Of a stretch of 64,000 nucleotides of DNA, positions 18,320 to 28,136 are shown piece by piece. How positions within the stretch are numbered: position 1 is the first letter of the stretch; each line of letters starts with the position of its first letter. Under the pieces are notes generated by a model that made no database searches, was not told where the DNA came from, and saw only the letters and a list, made by a program, of their open reading frames with translations. A program made the position numbers and the translations under genes. The stretch spans positions 1 through 64,000 of the forward strand of contig JAVZPJ010000006.1 of NCBI GenBank assembly GCA_038881635.1, written 5' to 3'. The DNA comes from Sulfolobales archaeon. Lineage in GTDB: Archaea; Thermoproteota; Thermoprotei_A; Sulfolobales; AG1.

Positions 18320-19168
18320 ATGGTAGAAATGAGAATGCAAGAGATAGGATCTGACGGCTCTAAGCATGGCAAGACCTATAGAGATCTTTTGAGAGGTGTC
18401 TTACCTGATGATATTGTGAGCAGACTTCCCAGAAGTTTTGACTTGGTAGGTGATATAGCTCTCATAAAGCTTCCCGAGGATCTCATACCTTACGGACCTC
18501 AGGTGTCAGAGGCTATAATGAAGATCCATAGGAATGTTAGAAGTGTCTATGCCAGGAGAAGGGTTTCAGGTGTTTTCAGAATTCACGAGCTTATTCATAT
18601 AGGTGGTGTAGATATTTCTGAGACTGTGTATACTGAGAATGGTGTTAGATTCTATGTGGATGTTAAGAAGATGTTTGTTAATCCTAGAATGGCTACTGAG
18701 AGGCTTAGAATTGCCGGTATAATTGATGAGGGAAGCTCGGTTCTAGATCTATTCTCAGGATATGGAGGCTTCTCGCTGAACATAGCTAGATTGAAGAACG
18801 CATATGTGGTAGCTGTAGATCTGAATTCTCATGCTATGGAGGCTTTAAAGAGATCTATTGGAATGAACAAGCTTAAAGGTGTTGTAGATCCTATATGTGG
18901 AGAAGCTCTTACAATCATGAAAGGCTTGAGAGAAGATTTCTTCGATGTGATAATACTTGATAACCCTACAGAGGTTCTCAAATATGTGGATGCAGGCATG
19001 AGACTTCTTAAGAGAGGAGGGAGAGCCTTCATATACACTCTCTCCGAAGATGAGAGCATTCTCAGAAAAAGACTTTCAGAGCTAGAGATCGATGTTATCG
19101 AATGCTTCAGTGTCAGAGAGTACTCGCCGGATCTAAGTATATTCAGGTGTAATGCTATTAAGAGATAG
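18320..19168 (+). CDS. Trm5/Tyw2-family tRNA methyltransferase-like protein
   Basis: This 282-residue SAM-dependent methyltransferase has the Trm5-like order. The N-terminal part SFDLVGDIALIKLPEDL is followed by RVSGVFRIHELIHIGG and TENGVRFYVDVKKMFVNPRMATERLRIA, then a Rossmann methylase with DLFSGYGGFSLN and VVAVDLNSHAMEAL. Trm5 makes m1G37 in tRNA and Tyw2/Taw2 act on wyosine. The usual Trm5 catalytic Asn-Leu-Pro motif reads DNPTE here, so the exact reaction is uncertain. It is also short for Trm5. Confidence 0.75.
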   Translation: MVEMRMQEIGSDGSKHGKTYRDLLRGVLPDDIVSRLPRSFDLVGDIALIKLPEDLIPYGPQVSEAIMKIHRNVRSVYARRRVSGVFRIHELIHIGGVDISETVYTENGVRFYVDVKKMFVNPRMATERLRIAGIIDEGSSVLDLFSGYGGFSLNIARLKNAYVVAVDLNSHAMEALKRSIGMNKLKGVVDPICGEALTIMKGLREDFFDVIILDNPTEVLKYVDAGMRLLKRGGRAFIYTLSEDESILRKRLSELEIDVIECFSVREYSPDLSIFRCNAIKR

Positions 19169-19289
19169 CAGATCTGAGAGTGTTGATTTAAATTATAAAA
19201 CCCTAAAACCAGATCATTATTCTCAATAGTTTTTCGAGAAGTGATTTTAAATCCCTCTACAATGAAGTATAGAGAGGGGGATTTAATAG

Positions 19290-22208
19290 TTGAGCTTTAA
19301 GAAGTATGTGTATTCCTTTAACGAGGGTGATTGGAGAGATAAGAAGCTTTTAGGAGGCAAGGGATCTTCGCTGGCTCAGATGACTCAAATAGGACTTCCA
19401 GTACCTCCTGGATTCACTATAACTACCGAGGCATGTAGAGAGTTTTATGCGAGTAAGAGAGATGAGATAGATGCGTTAGTTAAAGAACTTGAGAAGAATC
19501 CGCCGCCAGCCGTAAGAGATGAGATTATAAGGAGAATATGGAGTATCATAGATTCTCTAGATCTGCCTAAAGGTCTTATGGATCAGGTTCTAGAATATAT
19601 GAGATATGTTGAGAGAGAATCTGGAAAGAAGTTTGGAGATGAAAATGGAATGCCTCTACTGGTATCAGTAAGATCAGGAGCAGCTCTTTCAATGCCAGGT
19701 ATGATGGATACAGTACTCAATCTAGGACTTAACGATAGAACTGTAGTAGCTCTAGCTAGAGCTACTAATAATGAGTGGTTTGCCTATGATTCTTACAGAA
19801 GATTTCTTCAGATGTTCGGGAGAATAGTTCTCGGGATTAATGAGAAGCTATTTGATGAAGCTTATAAAAGTGTTGAGGAGGAGTTCAAGAGAGATGCTGA
19901 GACGAGATTTAAAGAAGAGCTCGACGAGATCAAAATCCACTATCCGAAGTACAGTCTTAGACTAGATGCTCAGCCTCCTAGAGATGTGGCTCCAAATCTA
20001 TGGGCTAGATCTGTTGAATATCTCAAGAAACTTGTTGAAGAGTATAAGAAGATCATCAGAAATAACTGGGGAGATTTTCCAGAGGATCCGTATAAACAGC
20101 TGGAGCTAGCTATAAGAGCTGTATTCAGATCCTGGATGAATCCAAGAGCTATCTTCTATAGAATAGCTAACAAGATCACACCGGATATGGCTGATTGTAC
20201 GGCTGTTAATGTTGTGGCAATGGTATTCGGAAATACTGGGTGGAACTCGGGTACGGGAGTTTACTTCACAAGAGATGTTGCCACTGGAGAGAACAAGCCA
20301 TATGGAGAGTTTCTACCGAATGCTCAGGGAGAGGATGTTGTAGCAGGTATTAGAGTTCCATACGATCTTGAGGAGCTTAAGAGGTTGATGCCTGAGAACT
20401 ATGAGAAACTAATACAAGCTGGTAAGAAGCTTGAGGCTTTAAACAAAGATGTGATGGATATAGAGTTCACGATAGAGAATGGCAGATTATACTTTTTACA
20501 GAATAGAGCTGCTAAGATGACACCTCTAGCGAGAGTGAGAACAGCTGTTGAGATGGCTAGAGAGGGTATCATAAGTAAGGAGGAAGCTATACTGAAGGTA
20601 CCTCCTGAAACAGTTCAGAAACTACTCTATCCAACCATAGATCCTAAGGTTAAAGCTACTCCCATAGCAAAAGGACTTGCAGCATCTCCAGGAGCTGTGA
20701 GTGGTCAGGTTGTATTCGATCCTGATGATGCTGTTCAGCAGGCTAGAGAAGGTAAGAAGGTTATTCTTGTCAGGGTTGAGACTAAGCCAGATGATGTTCA
20801 TGGATTCTATGCTGCTGTAGGAATTCTAACCTCAAGAGGTGGAATGACATCTCATGCTGCTGTGGTTGCAAGAGGTATAGGGAAGCCTGCTGTCGTTGGT
20901 GCTGAGGCTATACTAATAGATTATGATAAGAAGATCTTCAGAATAGGAGATGTTATTGTTAGAGAAGGTGATTGGATTACCATCGATGGTAGTACGGGCT
21001 ATGTATATCTAGGTCAGGTTCCTACTATTCTTCCAGAGGTTAGAGGAGAACTTGAGACACTACTTAGATGGGCTGATGAGATTAGAAGGCTTGGTGTGAG
21101 AGCTAACGCTGATGTTCCTGAAGATGCTGAGATAGCTAGGAAGTTCGGTGCTGAGGGTATAGGTCTTCTCAGAATCGAGAGGATGTTCAGAAAACCTGAA
21201 AGACTTGAAGTTCTTAGAAAGGTGATACTCTCCGAGACTAGGGAGGAGAGGGAGAGGTATATGAGAGAACTGGCTGGGATGATTAAAGGTGATTTCAAGG
21301 AGATGCTGAGAATAATGGATGGACTGCCTGTAGTTATAAGACTCATTGATCCTCCGCTTCACGAATTTCTACCATCACCTGAAGAGATTTTAAAACAGAT
21401 CTACGAGACCAGAGAAGAGCTCAGAGAAGCTGGTAGCAGAGGTGGAGATGTTAAGAATCTAGAGAATAAGATAAGAGAGCTTGAGAATCTCTATAGAAGG
21501 GTTACAGTACTTAAAGAGCATAATCCAATGCTAGGGCATAGAGGTGTTAGAGTAGGAGTCACGTATCCAGAGATATACTACTACCTAGCAAGAGCCATGT
21601 TAGAGGCTACTGCGGAGCTTATTAAAGAAGGCTATAAACCTCATCTAGAGATAATGATACCTCAGGTTGCTCATGTTAACGAGATAAGATATGTGAAGCA
21701 GAAAGCCATAATACCAGCTCTAGAAGATGTTGAGAGAGAATATGGAGTTAAGATCCCTGTGAAGATAGGGACAATGATCGAGACTGTGAGAGCTGCTCTA
21801 ACAGCTGGAGAGATAGCGAGAGAGGTTGACTTCTTCAGTTTCGGAACAAATGATCTCACTCAAGCAACATTTAGCTTCAGTAGAGATGATGCCGAGAACA
21901 AGTTCCTGCCTCAATATCTGGATCTAGAGATCCTGAAGATAAATCCGTTTGAATCAATAGACGTAGATGGAGTAGGAAGACTTGTCGAGATAGGAACTAG
22001 AGAAGGTAAGAATGCTAATCCTAATCTTGAGGTAGGTGTGTGCGGAGAGCATGGAGGAGATCCGTCATCTATAGAATTCTTCTTCAGAGCAGGATTAGAT
22101 TATGTGAGTGCATCGCCTTATAGAGTAGCTGTGGCAAGACTAGCCGCTGCTCAGGCAACTCTCAAGTACTCTAAAGGAGCTGAGGTTAAAAAGCTGGTAG
22201 GAGAGTAA
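19290..22208 (+). CDS. ppdK: Pyruvate, phosphate dikinase
   Basis: This 972-residue enzyme interconverts pyruvate, ATP and phosphate with PEP, AMP and pyrophosphate. The order is the ATP-grasp N-terminal domain (KLLGGKGSSLAQM, LVSVRSGAALSMPGMMDTVLNLG), the phosphohistidine domain (GGMTSHAAVVARG, His about 521) and the C-terminal PEP/pyruvate barrel (VCGEHGGDP, Cys about 920). It is about 70-100 residues longer than typical, partly from a charged insert near 690-740. TTG start with AGGGGGAT upstream; a T-run follows the stop. In a crenarchaeote it probably serves glycolysis/gluconeogenesis at the PEP node. Confidence 0.96.
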   Translation: MSFKKYVYSFNEGDWRDKKLLGGKGSSLAQMTQIGLPVPPGFTITTEACREFYASKRDEIDALVKELEKNPPPAVRDEIIRRIWSIIDSLDLPKGLMDQVLEYMRYVERESGKKFGDENGMPLLVSVRSGAALSMPGMMDTVLNLGLNDRTVVALARATNNEWFAYDSYRRFLQMFGRIVLGINEKLFDEAYKSVEEEFKRDAETRFKEELDEIKIHYPKYSLRLDAQPPRDVAPNLWARSVEYLKKLVEEYKKIIRNNWGDFPEDPYKQLELAIRAVFRSWMNPRAIFYRIANKITPDMADCTAVNVVAMVFGNTGWNSGTGVYFTRDVATGENKPYGEFLPNAQGEDVVAGIRVPYDLEELKRLMPENYEKLIQAGKKLEALNKDVMDIEFTIENGRLYFLQNRAAKMTPLARVRTAVEMAREGIISKEEAILKVPPETVQKLLYPTIDPKVKATPIAKGLAASPGAVSGQVVFDPDDAVQQAREGKKVILVRVETKPDDVHGFYAAVGILTSRGGMTSHAAVVARGIGKPAVVGAEAILIDYDKKIFRIGDVIVREGDWITIDGSTGYVYLGQVPTILPEVRGELETLLRWADEIRRLGVRANADVPEDAEIARKFGAEGIGLLRIERMFRKPERLEVLRKVILSETREERERYMRELAGMIKGDFKEMLRIMDGLPVVIRLIDPPLHEFLPSPEEILKQIYETREELREAGSRGGDVKNLENKIRELENLYRRVTVLKEHNPMLGHRGVRVGVTYPEIYYYLARAMLEATAELIKEGYKPHLEIMIPQVAHVNEIRYVKQKAIIPALEDVEREYGVKIPVKIGTMIETVRAALTAGEIAREVDFFSFGTNDLTQATFSFSRDDAENKFLPQYLDLEILKINPFESIDVDGVGRLVEIGTREGKNANPNLEVGVCGEHGGDPSSIEFFFRAGLDYVSASPYRVAVARLAAAQATLKYSKGAEVKKLVGE

Positions 22209-22439
22209 CGGCTCTTCCTTTTTTCATTAATCAAAACCTGCTTCTCTCATGTTTTCAAGAATCAATTCTTGGATTTATCAGAATCCAGATCATAGTATAA
22301 TCTAATGGAGAAGGATTTCTTCTGATTTCAATTAGTGGATACTGTGAAAAGGATCTGAGCTGAGTATTCTCTTATTAAAGGTGTGTAAGGTGTGTCATAT
22401 TAATTTATGTGTAATACTATATATGGAGTGTTTATTGTT
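22209..22439. other. Gap with T-rich terminator and small palindromes after ppdK
   Basis: CCTTTTTTC directly after the ppdK stop looks like an archaeal oligo-T terminator. Two small inverted repeats follow: CAAGAAT/ATTCTTG near 22257 and GGATT/AATCC near 22273. No gene is seen. Confidence 0.4.
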
Positions 22440-23675
22440 ATGATCAGATATGCTATTATTCCTCTAGGAGGTCTTGGTACTAGACTTTATCCTCTGACTG
22501 TTGAAACTTCTAAAGCTATGATAAGGTTTTTGAATAGACCTCTTATAGAGTTTATAATATACAAGCTCGCCTCTCAGGGTGTTAGAGAGATTTATCTTGG
22601 TGTGAGTGGTTACGTGAATTACAGGACTGTATATGATTATCTAGGGGAGGGTTATAGAGTAGCTGGAAAGTATAACATGCCTCAGTCTTTTAGAGTGAGA
22701 TATCAGCCTCTTGAAGAGAGTGTTGGCAATGCTGATTCTGTTAGAATAGTTCTCGAGTACTATGACATAAGATCGCCTGTTCTAGTTGTTCAGGGTGATA
22801 CGGTTTTCGACTTAGAACTTGTGGATCTGTGGAGATATCATGTGGATAGAGAATCTTTTATGACAATAGCTTTGAAAGAGATCGAGAAAGTAGAGGATTT
22901 GAAAGAGTTTGGAGTTGCTATGATAGAGGATGATGGAAGGATCAGAGGCTTCGTGGAGAAGCCTCAGAAACCTGAAGAGATCCCTAGCAAGCTTGTTAAC
23001 ACAGGGATCTACCTGCTCTCGGAGGAGTTCAGATCATTCATATCATCTCCAAGGATTATGGATATGAGATCTAAGGGTTTAATGGATTTCGGCAGAGATA
23101 TAATACCTCTACTAATAGCAAGCGGAGCAAGAGTTTATGGCTATAGCAAAGTCTCATACTGGTTTGACATAGGTAATCCTAAGAGATATCTAGAAGCCGT
23201 GTACTTCCTTCTAAAAGTTCTCTCTCTAGAAGAACTCGAGGTCACAGAAGTATGGAATGGAGTTAGATTTCAGGGGAAGAGTAGCAGGTCTAAATCTCTA
23301 CATAGAGAGATTATAAGGAAAGCTGAGGAGAAGAGGATCAAATTAGAGGGAGACATACTTATAGGGAGACATGTCTCGATAGGAGACTGGGTTGCGGTCA
23401 GAGATGCTGTCATAGATAACTATACTATTATAAGTGATGGAGCTGTTATAGAAGGATCTGTTATCATGGATAGATCATATATTGGTAGAGGGAGTCATAT
23501 CATAAATAGCATTATAGGCAGGCATGTTAAGATAGGTAGTAACGTCTTCATAGAGGGTTCTGTCATAGGAGATGATGTTAAGATAGGAGATAACAGCAGA
23601 ATTATTAAAAGCAAGATATGGCCTCATAGAGAGTTAGATCCCATGATAAGTATGGAGAATATAAGCTTTAAATAA
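22440..23675 (+). CDS. NDP-sugar pyrophosphorylase (nucleotidyltransferase with beta-helix)
   Basis: This 411-residue enzyme has an N-terminal nucleotidyltransferase domain with the signature IIPLGGLGTRLYPLT and the acidic metal residue in LVVQGDTVFDLE. A C-terminal left-handed beta-helix follows (hexapeptide-like repeats from about 305, such as GRHVSIGDWVAVRDAVIDNYT). It would join glucose-1-phosphate or mannose-1-phosphate to a nucleotide. Its neighbours, a GH57 enzyme and a GT5 synthase, suggest ADP/UDP-glucose for glycogen. ATG 22440 is preferred, with GGAGTG nine bases upstream. Confidence 0.85.
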   Translation: MIRYAIIPLGGLGTRLYPLTVETSKAMIRFLNRPLIEFIIYKLASQGVREIYLGVSGYVNYRTVYDYLGEGYRVAGKYNMPQSFRVRYQPLEESVGNADSVRIVLEYYDIRSPVLVVQGDTVFDLELVDLWRYHVDRESFMTIALKEIEKVEDLKEFGVAMIEDDGRIRGFVEKPQKPEEIPSKLVNTGIYLLSEEFRSFISSPRIMDMRSKGLMDFGRDIIPLLIASGARVYGYSKVSYWFDIGNPKRYLEAVYFLLKVLSLEELEVTEVWNGVRFQGKSSRSKSLHREIIRKAEEKRIKLEGDILIGRHVSIGDWVAVRDAVIDNYTIISDGAVIEGSVIMDRSYIGRGSHIINSIIGRHVKIGSNVFIEGSVIGDDVKIGDNSRIIKSKIWPHRELDPMISMENISFK

Positions 23676-23717
23676 TCTGTAATCAAATACTCAGCTAAAG
23701 ACTTAAAGGTGGTAGAT

Positions 23718-24941
23718 TTGGTTTTAAATCTCGTGATGATGTTTGAAGCTCACCAGCCTTATAGAATTAAGAGTGAAATAGATCTATCTATAGAGGATCC
23801 CGATGAGCTAATTGATAGAGAGCTTGATAGACTGATAATAAATAGAGTTGTTGAGAAATGCTATAGTCCAGCACTAGATGTTATCAAGAAAAGTCTTTTA
23901 GAAGCCTCCGAAAGATATGGATGGAGATACTCTATAGGCATGAGCATATCAGGAACTCTCATAGAACAACTTGAGGAAACAAATCCTCAGGTTCTTGAGA
24001 AGATAAGAGAGCTTGTCTCATTAGATCTTTTAGAGATCGTTGCAGAACCTTACTATCATAGTCTGGCATCAGAACTTAGCAGAGAAGAGTTTGAACATCA
24101 GCTGGATTTCTCGAGAGAAGTTTTAAAGGAGAAGCTAGGAAGAGAACCTGTGGGAGCTGTTAATACAGAGCTTATATATAGGGATGAGATTGGATGTTGG
24201 ATAGCTGAGAAGGGTTTTAGATATACTATTATAGAAGGTTCTGAAAGGATCTTCAGAGAGGATCCTAATCATATTTATTCTGGGGAGTGTGGTCTGAAGA
24301 TTCTTGCTAGACATTATAGATTGAGTGATGATATAAGCTTTAGATTCAACTTAAGGTCATGGGATCAATATCCTCTCACAGCTGATAAATATGCTGAATG
24401 GATCTATAGATCTCCTGGAGATCTCGTGGTAGTATATCTAGACTTCGAAACATTCGGAGAACATCATCCGAAAGAGAGTGGGATATTAGAGTTTTTAGAG
24501 TATCTACCTTTAGAACTTGGTAGAAGAGGTGTGAGAATCATAAGCCCCTCCCAAGCTATAGAGCTTTTCCAGCCTGCTGGATATGTGAAGACTGGTGAGA
24601 CCTCTAGCTGGGCTGATACGTCTAAGGATCTTAGAGCTTGGCTGGGTAATAATCTTCAGCTGGCAGCTTTCAATCTATATAAAGATATAGGAGTTCGCGT
24701 TCTAAGATTAGGAGATGAAAAACTTGTTAGAATCTGGAGGATCCTGGGAGAAGCAGATCATTACCACTACATGTATTATGAACCTGGATCGGATTTTCCT
24801 GTTCATGATTATTTCTCGTATCATGAGTCTCCTAGAAAAGCTTTTGAAAGCTACTTGAGAGCTCTGCTAGTGCTTTCCATGGCTCTTGAAAGAAAGAGGT
24901 TTGAGAAGAGAACTCGTAGAAAGAGTAGGCGAGCTAGTTGA
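23718..24941 (+). CDS. GH57 family glycoside hydrolase
   Basis: This 407-residue cytoplasmic enzyme matches glycoside hydrolase family 57 (alpha-amylase or branching-enzyme type). The opening LVMMFEAHQPYRI is typical. The nucleophile region is AVNTELIYRDEIG (Glu near 151) and the acid/base region is VVYLDFETFGEHH (Asp near 241). It sits between an NDP-sugar pyrophosphorylase and a glycogen synthase, so it probably trims or branches glycogen. TTG 23718 is chosen for its AAAGGTGGT; GTG 23709 is the alternative. There is no signal peptide. Confidence 0.87.
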   Translation: MVLNLVMMFEAHQPYRIKSEIDLSIEDPDELIDRELDRLIINRVVEKCYSPALDVIKKSLLEASERYGWRYSIGMSISGTLIEQLEETNPQVLEKIRELVSLDLLEIVAEPYYHSLASELSREEFEHQLDFSREVLKEKLGREPVGAVNTELIYRDEIGCWIAEKGFRYTIIEGSERIFREDPNHIYSGECGLKILARHYRLSDDISFRFNLRSWDQYPLTADKYAEWIYRSPGDLVVVYLDFETFGEHHPKESGILEFLEYLPLELGRRGVRIISPSQAIELFQPAGYVKTGETSSWADTSKDLRAWLGNNLQLAAFNLYKDIGVRVLRLGDEKLVRIWRILGEADHYHYMYYEPGSDFPVHDYFSYHESPRKAFESYLRALLVLSMALERKRFEKRTRRKSRRAS

Positions 24942-24956
24942 TCTGGGGGTTTGATT

Positions 24957-26567
24957 ATGTGGACCCCTCTAAATGTTAAGAGGGTTTGGATCTTCACATT
25001 CGAGTTAGAAGATCTAGCGAGAGTAGGAGGTCTAGGATCAGCTGTGAGAAGACATGTCGAGATTCTTGAGAGAGAAGGTTTTGATATCACGATCTTCATG
25101 CCTTCACATGGAAGACACCTGTCTAATGATATTAGAGAGAGATATAGGCTAAGATTTGAGGAAAACTTCAGATGCTGCGGATCTAGACGTGGTATTGACG
25201 GTAGAGACTACGGGTATTGTCTAGGTGCTTATACTGGGAGAATAAGCTCTGCAAAGCTGGTGCTCTTCATAGGACTCGACCCCTGGACAGGATCTATCAT
25301 AGATAGATGGGAGATCTATGATAATTCTCCGGAGAAAGTCTCTCTATCAATCAGAGCTCTAAGATGCTGGCTTAACTACTCTAGAGAGAGACCAGACATA
25401 ATCATAGGAAATGACTGGCATGGCGGTCTCATAGCTTCTGCGGCGAGGATATATCTAGAGGAGGAGAATCTCTCAATACCATACATATACTTCATACATC
25501 TACTCTCATCTCAAGCCTTCCCCTATCACTATATATCTTCAGAATGGTCTGGTCTTCCAGATAGACCTATACCTCTCTGGAGGTTCTGGAGACATGAGAA
25601 AATCCATATTAGAGATCTGTGGGATAGTCACAGAGGCTCTGTAGAGCTGTTTAACATAGATGTTGCAGATGCTATAGGATCTGTTAGCTATGGTTATATG
25701 AATGAGATTCTATCTAGAACTGATTACAGATACTCTCCTAAAGCATGTGTGATCTACAACACGACAGATTGGAATAGCAGAGATGTTGAAAGATATCTAG
25801 ATACACTCTATGGAGGGCATGATAGATGTGCTCTTAGATGGAGATTCTATCGAGATATGATCAGTAGAGCAGGACCTTGTATAGGTCATATAGAGCCTGA
25901 CGGCTTTCTAATAGTATCCGGAGGAAGACTCACATGGCAGAAAGGTTTTGATATACTCCTGAAATCTCTAGAGTATCTAGATCCAAGATTTAAGATCTTG
26001 ATCCTTGGAGTCAGAGTAGGTGATACAAATTACGAGAATTATCTGAAGAGCATTGCAGACAGATTTTTTGGCAGAGCTCTTATAACATGTAACAACATAG
26101 AGAAGATAGTGTATGAGACTTTTAATTATCTCGCCAATGTTGTCGTTGTCCCATCAAGATACGAGCCTTTTGGTTTAACCTCTGTAGAAGCTCAAGCTGT
26201 TGGAACTCCAGTGGTTATTTCAAGGATCCCAGGTCTTTCAGAAACTATCAGAGATCTCAGATTAAACCCCTCTGGAACAGGTCTAGCCTCAGAACCCGAG
26301 GATCCTAGGGATCTAGCCATAGCTATAAAGACTCTGGCTATTATAACACAATCTCTTGACTGCGGATCTAGAGATGCTATAAATGAGATTCCTGAGGTTA
26401 GTGTCAGAGATCTTGTCAGAGCTAATCCTTCTATTATCGAGAAAATCAGAGAGAATTGCATAGATAATGTCAATAAAAACTTCCGAATAGAAGTGGTTGA
26501 AAACATGTTTAGAGAATGTATAGAAAAAGCAAGACTCTATGCCTACTACAGATCCTTCTCGTACTAG
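24957..26567 (+). CDS. glgA: Glycogen synthase (GT5 family)
   Basis: This 536-residue GT-B glycosyltransferase elongates alpha-1,4-glucan. The N-terminal domain has DLARVGGLGSAVRRHVEIL in place of bacterial KTGGL, and IIGNDWHGGL. The C-terminal domain has SGGRLTWQKGFDILL and PSRYEPFGLTSVEAQAVGTP, with the conserved E-x7-E-type motif. ATG 24957 is preferred behind GGGGGTTTG. It follows the GH57 gene by 15 bases and is part of the glycogen operon. An unusual insert near 190-235 is rich in aromatic residues. Confidence 0.9.
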   Translation: MWTPLNVKRVWIFTFELEDLARVGGLGSAVRRHVEILEREGFDITIFMPSHGRHLSNDIRERYRLRFEENFRCCGSRRGIDGRDYGYCLGAYTGRISSAKLVLFIGLDPWTGSIIDRWEIYDNSPEKVSLSIRALRCWLNYSRERPDIIIGNDWHGGLIASAARIYLEEENLSIPYIYFIHLLSSQAFPYHYISSEWSGLPDRPIPLWRFWRHEKIHIRDLWDSHRGSVELFNIDVADAIGSVSYGYMNEILSRTDYRYSPKACVIYNTTDWNSRDVERYLDTLYGGHDRCALRWRFYRDMISRAGPCIGHIEPDGFLIVSGGRLTWQKGFDILLKSLEYLDPRFKILILGVRVGDTNYENYLKSIADRFFGRALITCNNIEKIVYETFNYLANVVVVPSRYEPFGLTSVEAQAVGTPVVISRIPGLSETIRDLRLNPSGTGLASEPEDPRDLAIAIKTLAIITQSLDCGSRDAINEIPEVSVRDLVRANPSIIEKIRENCIDNVNKNFRIEVVENMFRECIEKARLYAYYRSFSY

Positions 26568-26569
26568 GA

Positions 26570-27922
26570 TTAGGATCTTCTTCTGATAAAATGTAGGACT
26601 ACACTTAGCACTAGTGCTATAGAGCCTATTAGGATGCCTGCTATGGTGTAGTTATAGTAGTCGCTCACAGCTCTCCTGAGATCACCTAGATCTAAAGATA
26701 TTTTTGCAACAGCTGCAGATAGATTCTCAGATCTACTTACAGCATCATTGATCTTCTGGGAGTACATATTAACATCAGAACTCAGACGCTCTATAGTATC
26801 ATTCATGAGAGACAGACTATTGGATAGAGTGCTTCCTATGCTATTTATAAGTGCTGTTATATTTGACACTGTGTTCTGAAGCATCTGATTGCTTCTGACA
26901 ACATATTTAAGCTCACCCATAGAGCCTGTGAGCCATAGGATCATATTTCTGATAAATCTCGGTCCATCAAATCTGCTTCCATAATATGATGAAGCTATAA
27001 TAGGAACACCTCCTCCCACAGGTGATGATCCTGATACTACTACTATTGAGTTGTTCAGATCACTCAGAATCTGTGCAGCGATCAAGGGATAGGATCCTTT
27101 CTCACCACTCTTATAAGCTCTCCCTCCAATCCCTTCCGGTGGTAGCTTGTACTCTGTTATAATACTATCAGGAGATGAGACAGCAATTATTTTTATATCG
27201 CTGTGATTAGCTAGGATCTGCTGATCTAGAGGATGCCATAGATCCTTTGAAACATCTCTGTATGCTATCACGCCAGGTCTGTACATCAGAATATCCTCCA
27301 CGCCGAATGTTAAGAAGAGAAGATCGGAGCTCGGAGAAACTGTAGCTATGAGTCTGTATGGTGCTCCAGCATTTCTAACAGGATCTTCAATGCTCACATA
27401 GTCTAGAGCAAGACTTGAATTTATATATCCTAGAACCTTGTTAACCTCATTAATAACACTCTCACCATCGCCATAATCTCCTGTTCCAGCTATCCAGAGA
27501 GCTTTAGAACCTTGAGAAAGATAGTTTCTCAAAGCTTCTAGCTCGCTGTCTGTGAAGACATATCCAGGACTGATCTGGGGTATTATAATCAGATCTACTC
27601 CTAAATCAGTTAGAGTCATAATCCTTCCATCAGAGGTTCTAAAACCACTGAGATCCCCGAATAGAAGTGTTGAGAGGATTTTAACAGATGCTGGTAGCAT
27701 ACTTGCTTGACTCTCATTACTCAGCAGAATATACACGCTACCATCATAGATCTCTTTAACCAGTATATCCAACCCGCTAATATTCTGACCATGACTTAGA
27801 TCTATTAGAACACTATAGCTATAACCCCTCTCATCTCCAGCTCTCACGATGGCGGATATCTCAGATACCGAGGCTATTGATATTAATAATAGTATTAACC
27901 CAGCGATCTTTCTATGATCCAT
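26570..27922 (-). CDS. Stalked membrane-anchored surface protein, GldG/DUF4350-like
   Basis: This 450-residue protein has an N-terminal signal or membrane helix (about 5-25), a large extracellular alpha/beta part, a coiled-coil segment (about 340-410) with many N-x-S/T sites, and a C-terminal transmembrane helix ending in HFIRRRS. The extracellular part resembles the DUF4350/GldG-like class I glutamine-amidotransferase fold found near transporters. N-glycosylation sites suggest it is exposed. Function is unknown. It is converged upon by the glycogen synthase gene, with 2 bases between them. Confidence 0.6.
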   Translation of the reverse strand: MDHRKIAGLILLLISIASVSEISAIVRAGDERGYSYSVLIDLSHGQNISGLDILVKEIYDGSVYILLSNESQASMLPASVKILSTLLFGDLSGFRTSDGRIMTLTDLGVDLIIIPQISPGYVFTDSELEALRNYLSQGSKALWIAGTGDYGDGESVINEVNKVLGYINSSLALDYVSIEDPVRNAGAPYRLIATVSPSSDLLFLTFGVEDILMYRPGVIAYRDVSKDLWHPLDQQILANHSDIKIIAVSSPDSIITEYKLPPEGIGGRAYKSGEKGSYPLIAAQILSDLNNSIVVVSGSSPVGGGVPIIASSYYGSRFDGPRFIRNMILWLTGSMGELKYVVRSNQMLQNTVSNITALINSIGSTLSNSLSLMNDTIERLSSDVNMYSQKINDAVSRSENLSAAVAKISLDLGDLRRAVSDYYNYTIAGILIGSIALVLSVVLHFIRRRS

Positions 27923-28136
27923 TTATCACTTCACCAAATACATTTTGTTGAGGAGTATTTTAAGTTCCTAGGCTTTGAGGAGGTTTTGAAAGTCTTCTGG
28001 ATGATATGTTCTCTGTCTAAGAGACTCGAGAATTGGAAGAAGAGATAATAAGATATCTTAAGATTAAATATAAACTTACATAAGAGCTGAACTTCTAATA
28101 AATTCTTAGGTATTGGGAGCAGTCCAGGGATCGAAT

